Shown here: one piece after another, positions 1 through 8,734 of the stretch
Numbering within the stretch: the stretch's first letter is position 1
How the letters are laid out: each line of letters begins with the position of its first letter
Assembly: GCA_947488175.1 (NCBI GenBank)
Contig: CANKYO010000013.1
Location: 62,001 to 126,000 of the forward strand
Direction: 5' to 3'
From: an uncultured Paracoccaceae bacterium
GTDB lineage: Bacteria; Pseudomonadota; Alphaproteobacteria; Rhodobacterales; Rhodobacteraceae
Length of the DNA: 64,000 bases
Notes under the pieces: generated by a model
Seen by the model: only the letters and a program-made list of their open reading frames with translations
What the model was told of the DNA's origin: nothing
The model's database searches: none
Program-made: the position numbers and the translations under genes

Positions 1-1
1 A

Positions 2-811
2 GCGGATGTCATCGTATCACATCTATCGATTAGCTGGCGGACTCTGCCCGCTCTGATGGCGCTTCGGGCAAGGCACTCATCCACGAAACTCTTTCATGTC
101 GAACATAGCTATACCGACGGGTTTGTGCGGCACAATGTCACCAACAAGCGGCGGTTCTCCACACTGCTGCGAACGGCGTTTCGTCTGTTTGACCAAGTCA
201 TTGCCGTCAGTGAAGGACAAGGCAAATGGCTGAAAGAAGAAGGTTATCTCGATCCGTCAAAGATGACTGTCATTCGATCCTACGTCGACTTGGAGCCATT
301 TACGGCACTCCCATCAGCAACGAGCCCTGTCAGACATTTCGGTGCGATTGGACGGCTGAATAAACAAAAGGGGTTTGATGTGCTCATCTTGGCTTTCCAA
401 AAGGTCGAAGGGGACGACCTGCGCTTGTCAATCTTTGGCCAAGGGCCAGAAGAATCCAACCTGCGCGCCCTCGCCAAGAATGACCCACGTATCATCTTCG
501 AAGGCTTTGCGGAAAGCCCGACAGCACCCTATCAAGCAGTAGACGCCGTCCTGATGCCGTCACGCTGGGAAGCTTACGGTTTGGTCGCCATCGAAGCACT
601 TGCCGCTGGACGCGCGCTGATTTGCAGTGGCGTTGATGGATTACAGGATCACACGGAATTCGGCGCCCAGATGGTTGCAGTTAACGATGTCGAAGGCTGG
701 ACGGCAAAAATCGGTGAATTTGCTGGACAGATGATACGCCCAAAGCCCATCTGCATTGGCTCGATACGTGCATTGGACAACCGGTGGGGTTGGAAAAACG
801 CACTTTCATGA
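2..811 (+). CDS. Glycosyltransferase, group 1 (GT4-like), 5' end outside window
   Basis: The reading frame is open to the left edge, so only the C-terminal ~269 residues are present. They read as the end of the acceptor domain and the nucleotide-sugar-binding Rossmann domain of a group 1 glycosyltransferase: a GAIGRLNKQKGFDVLI segment that starts the donor-binding half, and PSRWEAYGLVAIEALAAGR with the paired-Glu E-x7-E motif that binds the donor sugar phosphate. Such enzymes build capsule, exopolysaccharide or lipopolysaccharide on the cytoplasmic side of the membrane. The acceptor cannot be told from sequence. The C-terminus after the E-x7-E motif is ordinary in length and ends at TGA. The internal ATG at position 56 falls inside conserved sequence and is not the start. 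It is the first gene of the low-G+C part, followed 15 bases later by a small exported-protein gene. Confidence 0.85.
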   Translation, partial: ADVIVSHLSISWRTLPALMALRARHSSTKLFHVEHSYTDGFVRHNVTNKRRFSTLLRTAFRLFDQVIAVSEGQGKWLKEEGYLDPSKMTVIRSYVDLEPFTALPSATSPVRHFGAIGRLNKQKGFDVLILAFQKVEGDDLRLSIFGQGPEESNLRALAKNDPRIIFEGFAESPTAPYQAVDAVLMPSRWEAYGLVAIEALAAGRALICSGVDGLQDHTEFGAQMVAVNDVEGWTAKIGEFAGQMIRPKPICIGSIRALDNRWGWKNALS

Positions 812-826
812 AATGCCACTAGTTTA

Positions 827-1249
827 TTGCTACCCCATTTCGTACGCGGGTTAGCGATCGCGCTTGTTGTCAATCTTATCTTACCTGCTACAGGAAGAAC
901 TGAGGGGGCTACATTCTTCGAAATAGGCAAATCCAATGATAGCGCATATATCATCGTTTCTGATGAAGTTGGACCGTACCTTATGTTTTCCTGTGGTCTG
1001 GGTTTTCGTGCAGAAGACTATGCCGACAGCGACCGTGAAGAAAACCGCCTGACTGAACCTCCGTTTTCAACGTACCTGCGCACGGAGAGGTTCTTTGCGC
1101 TCAATCAAGTCAACGACGCGATACTGCGTTTTAACTTTCGAGTCGGACGCAATACCTATGAAGCGTTCGCCAACCGTCTAGGCGCTCCATACACATTCTG
1201 GACGGAGGTCAGTCTTCCGTTCGAGGGAAGAGATCATTGTGCAGCTTAG
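827..1249 (+). CDS. Small exported protein of unknown function
   Basis: This gives 140 residues from a TTG codon, which lies 15 bases after the glycosyltransferase stop. I see no clear Shine-Dalgarno sequence, so translation may be coupled to the gene before or the true start may differ. The first ~26 residues look like a signal peptide: a hydrophobic core GLAIALVVNLILPA followed by TGRTEGA. The rest is a soluble, beta-rich sequence with two cysteines (C in MFSCGLGF and C near the end, DHCAA) that could form a disulphide in the periplasm. I recognise no family. The context suggests envelope polysaccharide metabolism, but this is only inference. Confidence 0.5.
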   Translation: MLPHFVRGLAIALVVNLILPATGRTEGATFFEIGKSNDSAYIIVSDEVGPYLMFSCGLGFRAEDYADSDREENRLTEPPFSTYLRTERFFALNQVNDAILRFNFRVGRNTYEAFANRLGAPYTFWTEVSLPFEGRDHCAA

Positions 1250-2520
1250 ATAAAGGCCTGCCAAGAAAAACGAACATCTGACGGGCAGATTGTGTCAGCG
1301 TTTGCCAGAACTTGTCGTTTCTGTACCCGGCGGAAACGACCGTTTGTGACCGGGCACCTTCATCCAAAGCCGTCGTTGGGGCAGCTGCGGCGAAAGTCGG
1401 CAAAGTCCGCGATTTGATCGTAGAAGCTGGCTGCAGCGAAAGCTATAGGAAGAAAAGTTCGAACCTTAAATGGGCTTTGTTTTGAGCCCTAAATTGCCGA
1501 TTCTACGTTCCCGTCCCTTACTCCCCAAAAACCAGAGTTCGAACCAGAATGTAGCCTTACTTACAAGGCTACTATCGAGTTATCCACAGGGTCCGTCCCT
1601 TAATGCGGGCTTATCCGAGTCACTCTTCGACAAAACATCAGCAAGAGTGGTACTGCAGCTACTATTCTGGAACCAAGATCTGTCGCCTAGGCATCTTGTT
1701 TTTTAGACACAGCGGCGCTGCTAGTTGTGAGTGGCGTTGGTGTGCTTTTCTCCTTCTCTAATATCCGCCTGCCGGATTTGCGAAGGAAAGAGGTATGATG
1801 TAGACAGAGGCCCTGTACCAAAAAGCACAGGGCCTCTCCCCCACATACGATGCCCTGGAAGCGCCTTTGCTTGACCCGGGCATCAAGAGCAATGGAACGC
1901 ACCCGATTGGGCCAGAGCTTTAACAAACGCAAGTGTTCCGACTGCTTGTTTTGCCGTCCATTGGTAACCATTCGATTAAGCTGACATGATGTTAGGCGAG
2001 ATTGGAGCAGTTTTTCCCCGGGCGGACGCCATCCATTCCCGGGCAATCGAGCGCCAACTGCCTTTGACCCTCGCGGATTAGTACCGCAATAACGATGATC
2101 TGGCCAATTACTCTACGCCAGATATCGCCGCAGCATGATCGAAATCGGAAGGTGCATACTAGGCTTCATCAACGATGCTGGATTTCTCAAGTCGCGGCAG
2201 CACCAGCCCAGCTCCATTTGCCTGGCCCAGATCACGAGGGTAGGCCAGAAACCAATTAGGCATTTCTTAAGAATGGATTGGTACGGAAGAGTTGGTGATG
2301 ATCTTCACCCACTAAACTTATCAAAGAACTGAAACTGAAACTGAATTTTTCCCTGCGCCAAGACACTTCGTTGTCTTGGTACAGCAGTGATTCCTAACAC
2401 CGCGCCGGATGGCATCGAGAACTCTTAGCTGACCCCACATGAGACGATACACCTGACATTAACCAGAAAGTGCTAGCAACCTGGAAACTCAGACATAGCC
2501 TCGTGGAGAAAGCCTGACGC
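1250..2520. other. Long stretch without a convincing gene
   Basis: About 1.27 kb between two small genes. Open frames here have no ribosome sites, no recognisable domains and atypical composition. The stretch holds a perfect 10-bp hairpin at 1807-1836 (GAGGCCCTGT ... ACAGGGCCTC, 10-nt loop, no T tract), a second hairpin at 2358-2379 (CCAAGACA-CTTCGT-TGTCTTGG), a TTTGAGCCC motif at 1481-1489 and one TTATCCACA at 1580-1588. It looks like decayed sequence within an island. Confidence 0.5.
1807..1836. repeat. Perfect 10-bp inverted repeat (hairpin)
   Basis: GAGGCCCTGT at 1807-1816 pairs perfectly with ACAGGGCCTC at 1827-1836 around a 10-nt loop. Neither strand has a T run after the stem, so it is not a standard intrinsic terminator. 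It stands in non-coding DNA and could be a relic of a mobile element end or a small RNA stem. Confidence 0.5.
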
Positions 2521-3147
2521 ATGCATAAAAAGGAACCAAACCCCGGCCTCACTTGGATTCGGGCGCCGAAACGGGCGTTCTTTGTCACGCTACCACTCTT
2601 GTGCTCTTGTGGAGGGGGCACCGGCAGCACGACAGCGCTGACTGCTTTACAAGAGATGCAAGCGTCTACCAATCAACTTGTCTCGGAATTCTCTCCCATT
2701 GAATATACAGAATTCAGCGCAATACCCACAAGCGGGGTTGTCGCTTATCAAGGTTTCGTCGCTGGTCAGCTTTCCAACACAACAGACGACGTAACCGATT
2801 CACTCAATGGTACCCTCTTAGTTTTTGTCGACTTTGAGGCAACAGAGATGGTGACTGGATCCGCCAACAACTTTCTTGATGACGCTGGACATGCTTTGCT
2901 CGGCGAGATCACCTTATCCGGCGGAACTGTCAATCGCGCTGGTGACCCAAATGTTGATGCCACGTTTTCCTTTGATGGAACTGGTGATTTGACGGATGCG
3001 AACAGTCAAACAATTTCGCTCACGACAGTCTTTACGGGCGATTTTCTCGGTGACACGTATCAAGGGGTTGGTGGAGATGTGCAAGGGCAGGCAATCGTCG
3101 ACGGAACGCCACAATCGTTTGGCGGTCTCTTCATCGTTTCGCAATGA
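2521..3147 (+). CDS. Surface lipoprotein with TbpB-like beta-barrel domain
   Basis: The 208-residue product starts with a basic stretch, then a hydrophobic segment FFVTLPLL and the lipobox-like L-C-S-C, with Cys about residue 30 as the likely lipidated residue, followed by a GGGTGS linker. The rest is rich in Gly, Thr, Asp and aromatic residues in alternating strands (YQGFVAGQL, GTLLVFVDF, ATFSFDGTGDL, FTGDFLGDTYQGVGGDVQGQ, SFGGLFIVSQ). This is typical of the small C-lobe barrel of transferrin-binding-protein-B-like and Slam-dependent lipoproteins. Known relatives sit on the outer leaflet and bind host or environmental ligands; the ligand here is unknown. The gene stands alone, convergent with the small gene to its right, ending five bases before that gene's stop. 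The family assignment rests on pattern rather than a catalytic residue. Confidence 0.65.
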   Translation: MHKKEPNPGLTWIRAPKRAFFVTLPLLCSCGGGTGSTTALTALQEMQASTNQLVSEFSPIEYTEFSAIPTSGVVAYQGFVAGQLSNTTDDVTDSLNGTLLVFVDFEATEMVTGSANNFLDDAGHALLGEITLSGGTVNRAGDPNVDATFSFDGTGDLTDANSQTISLTTVFTGDFLGDTYQGVGGDVQGQAIVDGTPQSFGGLFIVSQ

Positions 3148-3151
3148 CCCG

Positions 3152-3403
3152 CTAATTCAGACTGTGCCGCCCGGCGCTCAGATAAAGGAACATCTCGTTG
3201 TCTGGATCCTCTGTTGTCTCCAAACATGTTTCTTCGGTAAATGCATCTGCTTCGAGTTCGAGATCTGCTAGTGCCGCAACCAGACACTGATCCAAGGACT
3301 CCTGGCTAATTCTGAGCTCGTTTTTCTGGCAGTAAATGCGCAGATCATTGATGACTTCGATTATCCAACTGTGTTTCTCTCTTGTCAGAGCGCATCTCGT
3401 CAT
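3152..3403 (-). CDS. Small hypothetical protein
   Basis: This gives 83 residues from an ATG with a strong ribosome site GAGGTG five bases upstream. It reads as a helical, acidic protein: HSWIIEVINDLRIYCQKN, then an ISQESLDQCLVAALADLELEAD helix and an acidic tail. I recall similar short helical proteins as common, uncharacterised products in Roseobacter genomes, but I cannot name a family. It follows the RTX glycosidase gene on the same strand at a distance of ~440 bases, so it probably has its own promoter. The good ribosome site is the main reason to accept it. Confidence 0.55.
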   Translation of the reverse strand: MTRCALTREKHSWIIEVINDLRIYCQKNELRISQESLDQCLVAALADLELEADAFTEETCLETTEDPDNEMFLYLSAGRHSLN

Positions 3404-3840
3404 CTTGTCACCTCGTTACATACTGGCTTGGGCTTGATTCACGTTGAACAGAGAATTGTTCGACACGAATTCGCACTTCAAATAAGACTCATGTGCCAAG
3501 AAGGTAAATTTTTGGTTTAAAAGGGCGTTGCAGAGCCAGCGAGAGATGCGCCGCGCGGGACCTGCTGTGGCGGGCGTGCGGATCACGGCATGCAAGGATG
3601 AGCCATGGTCATTTTTGGATTGTGGCCCCGATGTCAGAAGCCGACATGACATCCACCCGATACAAGCTAAGTTTTTGCTGCGCTGGAAAACATGCTTTCT
3701 TTCATGCTCTGCCAGCACTTCTGCGGAAATTGCTGTATCAAGCGACCGCAGGCGGCAACAGCTTCAGTGCAAGAAAACACTAAAGAGACGACCAGATATC
3801 CCATTGTCTCTTCATCGCATCCGATCCAGCGCGTGCTTGG
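3404..3840. other. Stretch with no supported gene
   Basis: About 440 bases between the small gene and the RTX protein stop. Overlapping frames on both strands have no domain resemblance and no ribosome sites. I see no hairpin with a T tract, repeat or operator here. Confidence 0.4.
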
Positions 3841-6036
3841 TCAGAACGACAGATAGTCGATTGCACCGAACTCCAGACTGCCAAGAACCTGCTTCGCATC
3901 GGTGATACCGTGGACCGTCAATTCATTCTCAGAGCCAAAGTCGATCACAAGCGAATTTTCATGGATCCTCATGTTCTGCGTGACCCAGGCACTTGGGTCG
4001 TCCCCATCAGTCAAAAGAGAAGTATCGATCAATATTGTGTCTACACCCTGCTGGAAATCCTGGATTTCATCTCTGCCTTCAACAAAAACAAAAGTGTCAA
4101 AGCCACTCCCGCCCCATAGCTCATCATCACCCTGGTCGCCCGAAAGGACATCATTGCCAGCATTTCCTTTGAGAATGTCGTTGCCGTCACCCCCGAAGAG
4201 AAAATCGCCATTGTTTCCACCAGCCGCGTCAAAACGGTCAGGCAGGACGCCATTGCCGAAAAAACCTCCTCGACCAGCGCCACCATCGATTCTGTCATCG
4301 CCCGCCATACCGAAAATGATATCTGAACCACTGCCGCCAAGGATATCGTCCGAAGTTATCTCTCCTCTGACCATATTCGGCAGCTGATCTGCGTTCAGTT
4401 GTGCTTCAAACATGTCCTCTATCATCGCAAGCGTTTGATAATCAGCGCTTTGCTTCTTTTCCAAGGTCAGCATGGCAATCTCAAACTTCTGATCAAAGCT
4501 AAGCTGGACCGTTCCATCCATCACAACCAGATCATCCTCTGTCAAACGAGAGGCACCGTTGGAGCTTCCGTTGGCCAGATCCATATTGACCACTTCAACC
4601 GTTTGAAGGTCGCCAAAGAGCCCAAGGTCGACACTGAGGTCGACTTGACCACTGTGAATATCCTCGACATAGAAGAATATGTTATATTCACTTTCGTTTT
4701 CGTACGTAAAACTCCGATAGCCCTCTGCGTCGCCTCCTCCAATTCCGAGGAAATCACTGGATTGGACATTTTCGCTTAACAGTTTGAGGATGGCAGCTTG
4801 TGGCGCGTCGAATTCAGACAAGCGATCTGATACCGTCGTTGTCAAGATATGATCCTTGTAACGGAATGCTCCAACGACACCCCAAACCGCGGCTCTATCA
4901 ACACCCGATGCCAACATATGAGCATATAGTTCGAGAGTGTTGGCTGCCGCCGACAGCTCGTACGGCATCGAATTGCCATTTTCACTATTCGTTGTGAATG
5001 CTGATACATAAGTATCTACATTTTCCTCACTGATGCCCACCTCGGCAAATGCCTCCAACCAGCGTTCAATGATCTGGCCTCTTTTGAATAATGGTGCATT
5101 TGGATTGTCGAGCAAGTCGGCATTGAAACCCAGGATATGCTGCCGTAGAGCATCGATGCCGCTAATTGTATCGCCCAATATGCCGATCATCATTTCGTCG
5201 ATCGCTGTTTGTCGCTGCTGCGTCGTCATACTGGGGGATGGTACGAATCCGATGTCCTCCAAACCATCAATCATTGGACCAGACCCCTCAAAAAAAGGAT
5301 CGAAATACTCTGATTGCAACAGTTTCGTAAACTCGTACTCGCCGCGCCCGATCTGCAGACCAATGTCGTACGATATTCCGCTTCCGTCCAACTGGAGCTC
5401 AATCTGTTCAATCATCGCCTTTGCGATCACCGCATACTCAATCGGATTGGAATATGCCTCATTTCCAATACTGAAGGTGATTTTGTCAGGATAAACACCA
5501 TCATTGTATTCGCTATTCTTCAGTCTTGTTAGGAAAACCGAAACATCCGACACCGCTGCGCTGATCGCTTTCGCTCTTACCTCAGCGTCTGATAAATCGG
5601 AGTTTTGAAAGTAGCGCTTTACGGGGATAACGAGGTCGACTGACGCATCTCTTTCGACTGCGGCCTGAAGCACTTGGCTGAAAGTGGCGACATCATCCCG
5701 CAGAAGATAGTTGTTGTCGTCATATTCAAGTGCTAGCGGACTGATCAATTCCTTATGTGTCAAGTCAAACGCAAAATGACTGCGGTCTCCGCCAAGTGTT
5801 TTAAGTGATATCTCTCCGCCATCCACCCTGATGCGACCGTCTTTGACCCATCCGGTTTCGGATACGGTGCCGCCGGGAAAGCGGATGTTGGTCAAGCCAA
5901 GCTTGTCGATATGCTCTTCGTAATAGTGCCAGCCGAATTGGTTGACGGCGATTGCACTGAACATGTTAGCATTCATCGTTCCCAGAACTTCATGCGTAGT
6001 CGTTGAGATGATCGACTTTGTTGTCACGTTTGTCAT
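3841..6036 (-). CDS. Secreted RTX protein with glycoside-hydrolase-like TIM-barrel domain
   Basis: The product has 731 residues with a good start (AGGGG eight bases before ATG). The N-terminal ~450 residues resemble clan A glycoside hydrolases of the arabinofuranosidase/xylosidase kind (GH39/GH51-like). An early strand NIRFPGGT is seen at about residue 50, and a FSIGNEAYS segment at about 190 has the Asn-Glu pair that carries the acid/base Glu in that clan. Around residues 570-640 there are calcium-binding nonapeptides (GGSGSD, GMAGDDRIDGGAG, GGDGNDILKGNAGND, GDQGDDELWGGSG). An RTX-type C-terminal module follows, with FDTFVF, the acidic stretch EGRDEIQDFQQGVDTI and no N-terminal signal. This is the layout of type I secretion substrates, so it should act outside the cell on polysaccharide. 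It lies 311 bases downstream of the luxI gene on the same strand. The substrate is not predictable. Confidence 0.75.
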   Translation of the reverse strand: MTNVTTKSIISTTTHEVLGTMNANMFSAIAVNQFGWHYYEEHIDKLGLTNIRFPGGTVSETGWVKDGRIRVDGGEISLKTLGGDRSHFAFDLTHKELISPLALEYDDNNYLLRDDVATFSQVLQAAVERDASVDLVIPVKRYFQNSDLSDAEVRAKAISAAVSDVSVFLTRLKNSEYNDGVYPDKITFSIGNEAYSNPIEYAVIAKAMIEQIELQLDGSGISYDIGLQIGRGEYEFTKLLQSEYFDPFFEGSGPMIDGLEDIGFVPSPSMTTQQRQTAIDEMMIGILGDTISGIDALRQHILGFNADLLDNPNAPLFKRGQIIERWLEAFAEVGISEENVDTYVSAFTTNSENGNSMPYELSAAANTLELYAHMLASGVDRAAVWGVVGAFRYKDHILTTTVSDRLSEFDAPQAAILKLLSENVQSSDFLGIGGGDAEGYRSFTYENESEYNIFFYVEDIHSGQVDLSVDLGLFGDLQTVEVVNMDLANGSSNGASRLTEDDLVVMDGTVQLSFDQKFEIAMLTLEKKQSADYQTLAMIEDMFEAQLNADQLPNMVRGEITSDDILGGSGSDIIFGMAGDDRIDGGAGRGGFFGNGVLPDRFDAAGGNNGDFLFGGDGNDILKGNAGNDVLSGDQGDDELWGGSGFDTFVFVEGRDEIQDFQQGVDTILIDTSLLTDGDDPSAWVTQNMRIHENSLVIDFGSENELTVHGITDAKQVLGSLEFGAIDYLSF

Positions 6037-6347
6037 TTTGGACCCCTACCGTTTTTGCTACCTCCTTGTTGAAACGATGGTTTGATTGGCATCAGGCAGG
6101 TTTGTGACGTAATCGGGACTATTGGCTAAAGTAGGCGTGTAATTTTAGCAAAATTTTTGAACTCTTGACTGTAATCTGAAGTTTTCGCTCCATGGTACGA
6201 CTCCACAAATCATCGGTCTTGAGCCGTGCTGACGGGTGAAATGCTGAAGAAACAGTTCAAATCTGGCTTGGTTATCGGATCGCTAACGCGGACTCGCTAA
6301 AGAAGGCAATCCGCGCCAGCACCATTAGATTTTCAGAACTGACATCC
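6037..6347. other. Intergenic region between luxI stop and RTX gene start
   Basis: 311 bases that must contain the promoter and leader of the RTX gene on the minus strand. Apart from the ribosome site near 6045 (AGGGG) and a second purine run AAGGAGG near 6064, I see no clear terminator for luxI and no inverted repeat resembling a lux box. Confidence 0.4.
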
Positions 6348-6977
6348 TCAAGCGGTTTGCGGTATGTCCCTAAAAATGTCCGAGTTGGCCAAGTAGAGTT
6401 CCATCTCGGTGTGATCCATCCCAGCGGCCTTCAGAAGCTTGACATGCTTTTCTGGAGAGTAATCCCACATCCCGATTGATACGGATTCGCCCTTGTAATC
6501 GCCGCTTGCCACAATCGTTGGAGAAACCTGACTGTTCCGGTATAGCCGCTTCATCTGATGATCAAAGACGGCTATGAGATGCGACAAGTTGAATTCCTTC
6601 ATCAGACTTGCACCCGCAGCCAAAAGCTTAAAGGACGTCCTTGAATCGGCGCCGGGCGCCAGGCAGAAGCGTGTACACTCCCAAATCCGCGGATCTTTGA
6701 TTTTTGGACCGTCATGCAACGCACCAAAGTGCTCATTCAGCATAGTGCGACCGATCGTTGGAAGAAAACGCATGGAGCCAAGATGTTGCCCGTCATCGCC
6801 AACGACCAGTACATATAGAGGGTTCATTCTATCATAAACATCCCGCTCCATGCCAAGATTGTCGATTTGTACCGTCCAGCCCAAGCGATGATAAAACTGT
6901 GCTGCCCTGTGCCTGAACATTGATCTAGCCAGATCGGGTTCAAGAAAAAGGTTGTGTCCAGATATGAGTCGTATCAT
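6348..6977 (-). CDS. luxI: Acyl-homoserine-lactone synthase, LuxI family
   Basis: LuxI-type synthases make the quorum-sensing signal N-acyl-homoserine lactone from S-adenosylmethionine and acyl-ACP in the cytoplasm. The 209-residue product carries the family's invariant residues in place: Arg24, Phe28 and Trp34 (RAAQFYHRLGW), the acidic set at Glu44/Asp46/Asp49 (ERDVYD), Arg70 in GSMRFLPT, and Glu100 and Arg103 in IWECTRFCL. Start choice is supported by CAGGAG seven bases upstream of ATG. No luxR-type regulator lies beside it, which makes it an orphan synthase. A sulfotransferase gene lies upstream and the RTX glycosidase gene downstream, all on the minus strand. A 22-bp inverted repeat 58 bases before the start is a candidate regulator site. 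Signal chain length cannot be told from sequence. Confidence 0.95.
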   Translation of the reverse strand: MIRLISGHNLFLEPDLARSMFRHRAAQFYHRLGWTVQIDNLGMERDVYDRMNPLYVLVVGDDGQHLGSMRFLPTIGRTMLNEHFGALHDGPKIKDPRIWECTRFCLAPGADSRTSFKLLAAGASLMKEFNLSHLIAVFDHQMKRLYRNSQVSPTIVASGDYKGESVSIGMWDYSPEKHVKLLKAAGMDHTEMELYLANSDIFRDIPQTA

Positions 6978-7034
6978 TTCTTGCTCCTGTGCATGGAGCG
7001 TTTAGTATGATTTTTATGGCTTAACGAAAGATGA

Positions 7035-7056
7035 TGACACCGCTCGGTGGGTGTCA
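7035..7056. promoter_or_regulatory. Inverted repeat upstream of luxI, lux-box candidate
   Basis: TGACACC at 7035-7041 and GGTGTCA at 7050-7056 form a perfect 7-bp inverted repeat around an 8-bp spacer (22 bp in total). It ends 58 bases from the luxI start. LuxR-type sites are ~20-bp dyads at this kind of distance, but the sequence differs from the Vibrio consensus, so another dimeric regulator is equally possible. Confidence 0.45.
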
Positions 7057-7102
7057 GCTCATGCAACAGCACAACCGAGAACCACTTGACGAGGCCATCG
7101 TA

Positions 7103-8026
7103 TCACCGTTTTGAGCCATGGTGACTTTCGGGCGTAAGAAGTGTCACTCCCGGAGTAACGGCAATTGAAATCACTTGCGAGCGATAGACCTCGTCAATCG
7201 TATGATGCACATCCCTTGAAAAACCATCAAAGGGGGGATGACCTTCCTCTACAGGAAACAACTTGCCAGTACTCAAGCTGGGGCTCTTGACCTGTTGACT
7301 GCTGTGCTGACGTAGGATTTCCTCGACCGCCGGCGACGACAGGCTCGGGTGAACCACACGCTTTATCGGCCGCACAATAATCTGCCGCTCATCGCCGATC
7401 AAATGAGCGCATATGGACGAAAAAACAGAACAATAGTCTTCGTATCGCCAAACGACCAACATGTCGACGCCGGGAAGAGCACGTATCCGTTTCACCAGAT
7501 TTAACCAGTCCACACTTTCTAACGGATTTAACTCTTGAAAACGCGCGACCGGCATGACCCTTCCGGACATCAGCAGCTGACAATATGCAGAGTTCAGGAA
7601 CGTTACCGGATTCCGAATGCCCAGAAAGATGTCAACCTTCTTTTCAAGCCTCGCAATCAAGTCGGATATCCGGCCATCAGCGTAGGGATACCGCTGTTTG
7701 ATCGGAAACCGCCGGGGGCTATTGAGCACACCAATGAAATTCTCTTCGCTAAGGATCAGTCTGCGAGAACCTTTGCGCATAACATGAAGCTGATCTTTTG
7801 GTGATTTTTGTTTGCGAATGGGGTCAATCGCAGCATTCAAACCAAAAAGAGAAGGAATCGTGCGCCCAGGTCTTCGGAAGTAACCGGGACCATAGTATTC
7901 GACACCTGCCTCACTCAACTGGCCCGACGATCTTCTTAAAGAGGCCTGAAGATGTGTTGTGGCAGTCTTATGCGCGCCGATGTGGAAAGCAATGGTAAAA
8001 TCGGTTTCCTTCATTACGCCCGCCAA
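7103..8026 (-). CDS. Sulfotransferase-like protein (PAPS-dependent)
   Basis: The product has 307 residues. Near the N-terminus is FHIGAHKTATTHLQASL, a P-loop-like 5'-phosphosulfate-binding loop as in sulfotransferases using PAPS. About residue 135, DIFLGIRNPVTFLNSAY matches the 3'-phosphate-binding element with Arg and the following Ser. Such enzymes transfer sulfate to sugars or lipids, and the neighbouring carbohydrate-active genes suggest a polysaccharide target (inference). The gene precedes luxI on the same strand with a gap of ~125 bases. The start chosen gives MAGVMKETDF; the second Met (codon 5, about 8014) is also possible and would remove four residues. Confidence 0.8.
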   Translation of the reverse strand: MAGVMKETDFTIAFHIGAHKTATTHLQASLRRSSGQLSEAGVEYYGPGYFRRPGRTIPSLFGLNAAIDPIRKQKSPKDQLHVMRKGSRRLILSEENFIGVLNSPRRFPIKQRYPYADGRISDLIARLEKKVDIFLGIRNPVTFLNSAYCQLLMSGRVMPVARFQELNPLESVDWLNLVKRIRALPGVDMLVVWRYEDYCSVFSSICAHLIGDERQIIVRPIKRVVHPSLSSPAVEEILRQHSSQQVKSPSLSTGKLFPVEEGHPPFDGFSRDVHHTIDEVYRSQVISIAVTPGVTLLTPESHHGSKR

Positions 8027-8619
8027 TCCTTCAGTCGTGGAGCAACTTTGGTACTGACGGCGACGTCAGAATGGTCCCCCCGATATGACACATCGTAGTC
8101 CGCCAATCGAAAAAAGTCAGCAGGCGACAAGTGTATCCACCAAGGTTTGTTCATTCCTTCCAGATGTTTCACTTCGATCGCATTTAGAGATAAATCGAGT
8201 CGGTCTTATCCCATGGAGCGTTCCTCATGATCGCAGATTGCGTATCTGCATCGCCGCTGGCTTGTCCACCACGGCTGATGAAAGCTTAATTGTCGCTTCT
8301 GCTGGCGAAACAACCCGCGGATTCTACAGCGAGATCGAAAATTGGGTCACATCTCGAAACTGACGTTAGCAGTTTCCATAAATGCTCAGAAACCTGTCGG
8401 ATTCAAGAATTCGCACGACAAAGGGCCGCTTCCGCAGATCAATGCGGGCTCATGAACCAAACGCTATAGCGTGACGCTTGAGCATGGACGCTCACTACCT
8501 CCTGGCCCGTCGCCTCATGGTGAGCCTCTAAGCATCAACGGATCGAGCAACACAGTCCAGAACTCCAAGCTTGTCAAGAAGTCGCCTGGTTGATTCCTTG
8601 CCATCTCCAAAACTAGTGG

Positions 8620-8666
8620 TTCAAGACAGCTGTCTTCCGTTGTCAGCAAAACACAGCCGTCTTGAA
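8620..8666. promoter_or_regulatory. Palindrome and nested inverted repeat
   Basis: AAGACAGCTGTCTT (8623-8636) is a perfect 14-bp palindrome. It overlaps the left arm of a second dyad, TTCAAGACAGCTGT (8620-8633) with ACAGCCGTCTTGAA (8653-8666), 13 of 14 bases paired across 19 nt. This is a plausible operator pair for a dimeric regulator or an RNA stem. The regulator is unknown. Confidence 0.4.
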
Positions 8667-8719
8667 CATTTGCTGAATGGTGGGACTAATTCAACGTCCG
8701 GAGGTTGCAGGCAAACGTC

Positions 8720-8734
8720 TTAACAATTTCTTAA
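8720..8734. promoter_or_regulatory. CtrA-type box TTAA-N7-TTAA
   Basis: TTAACAATTTCTTAA has two TTAA half sites exactly seven bases apart, the spacing bound by CtrA in alphaproteobacteria. It stands in non-coding DNA 191 bases before the next such site. Confidence 0.55.

Noticed and set aside
1449..1550. GTTCGAACC sequences as tRNA T loops
   Set aside because: No acceptor, anticodon or D arms can be drawn around them; they are only palindromic TTCGAA words.
1580..1588. Perfect DnaA-box sequence TTATCCACA
   Set aside because: A single box with only one weak relative nearby (1611), no A/T-rich unwinding region, and no repA, dnaA or parA genes; not an origin.
1687..2046. 119-codon frame on the minus strand
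   Set aside because: It has no ribosome site and no family resemblance, crosses a perfect hairpin, and has a composition unlike neighbouring genes.
3528..3905. 125-codon plus-strand frame before the RTX gene end
   Set aside because: It overlaps the RTX gene's 3' end, has no ribosome site and no recognisable domain.
8581..8720. Minus-strand frame ending FWTVLLDPLMLRGSP
   Set aside because: It has no ribosome site or clear start codon and overlaps the palindromic region; too little to support a gene.
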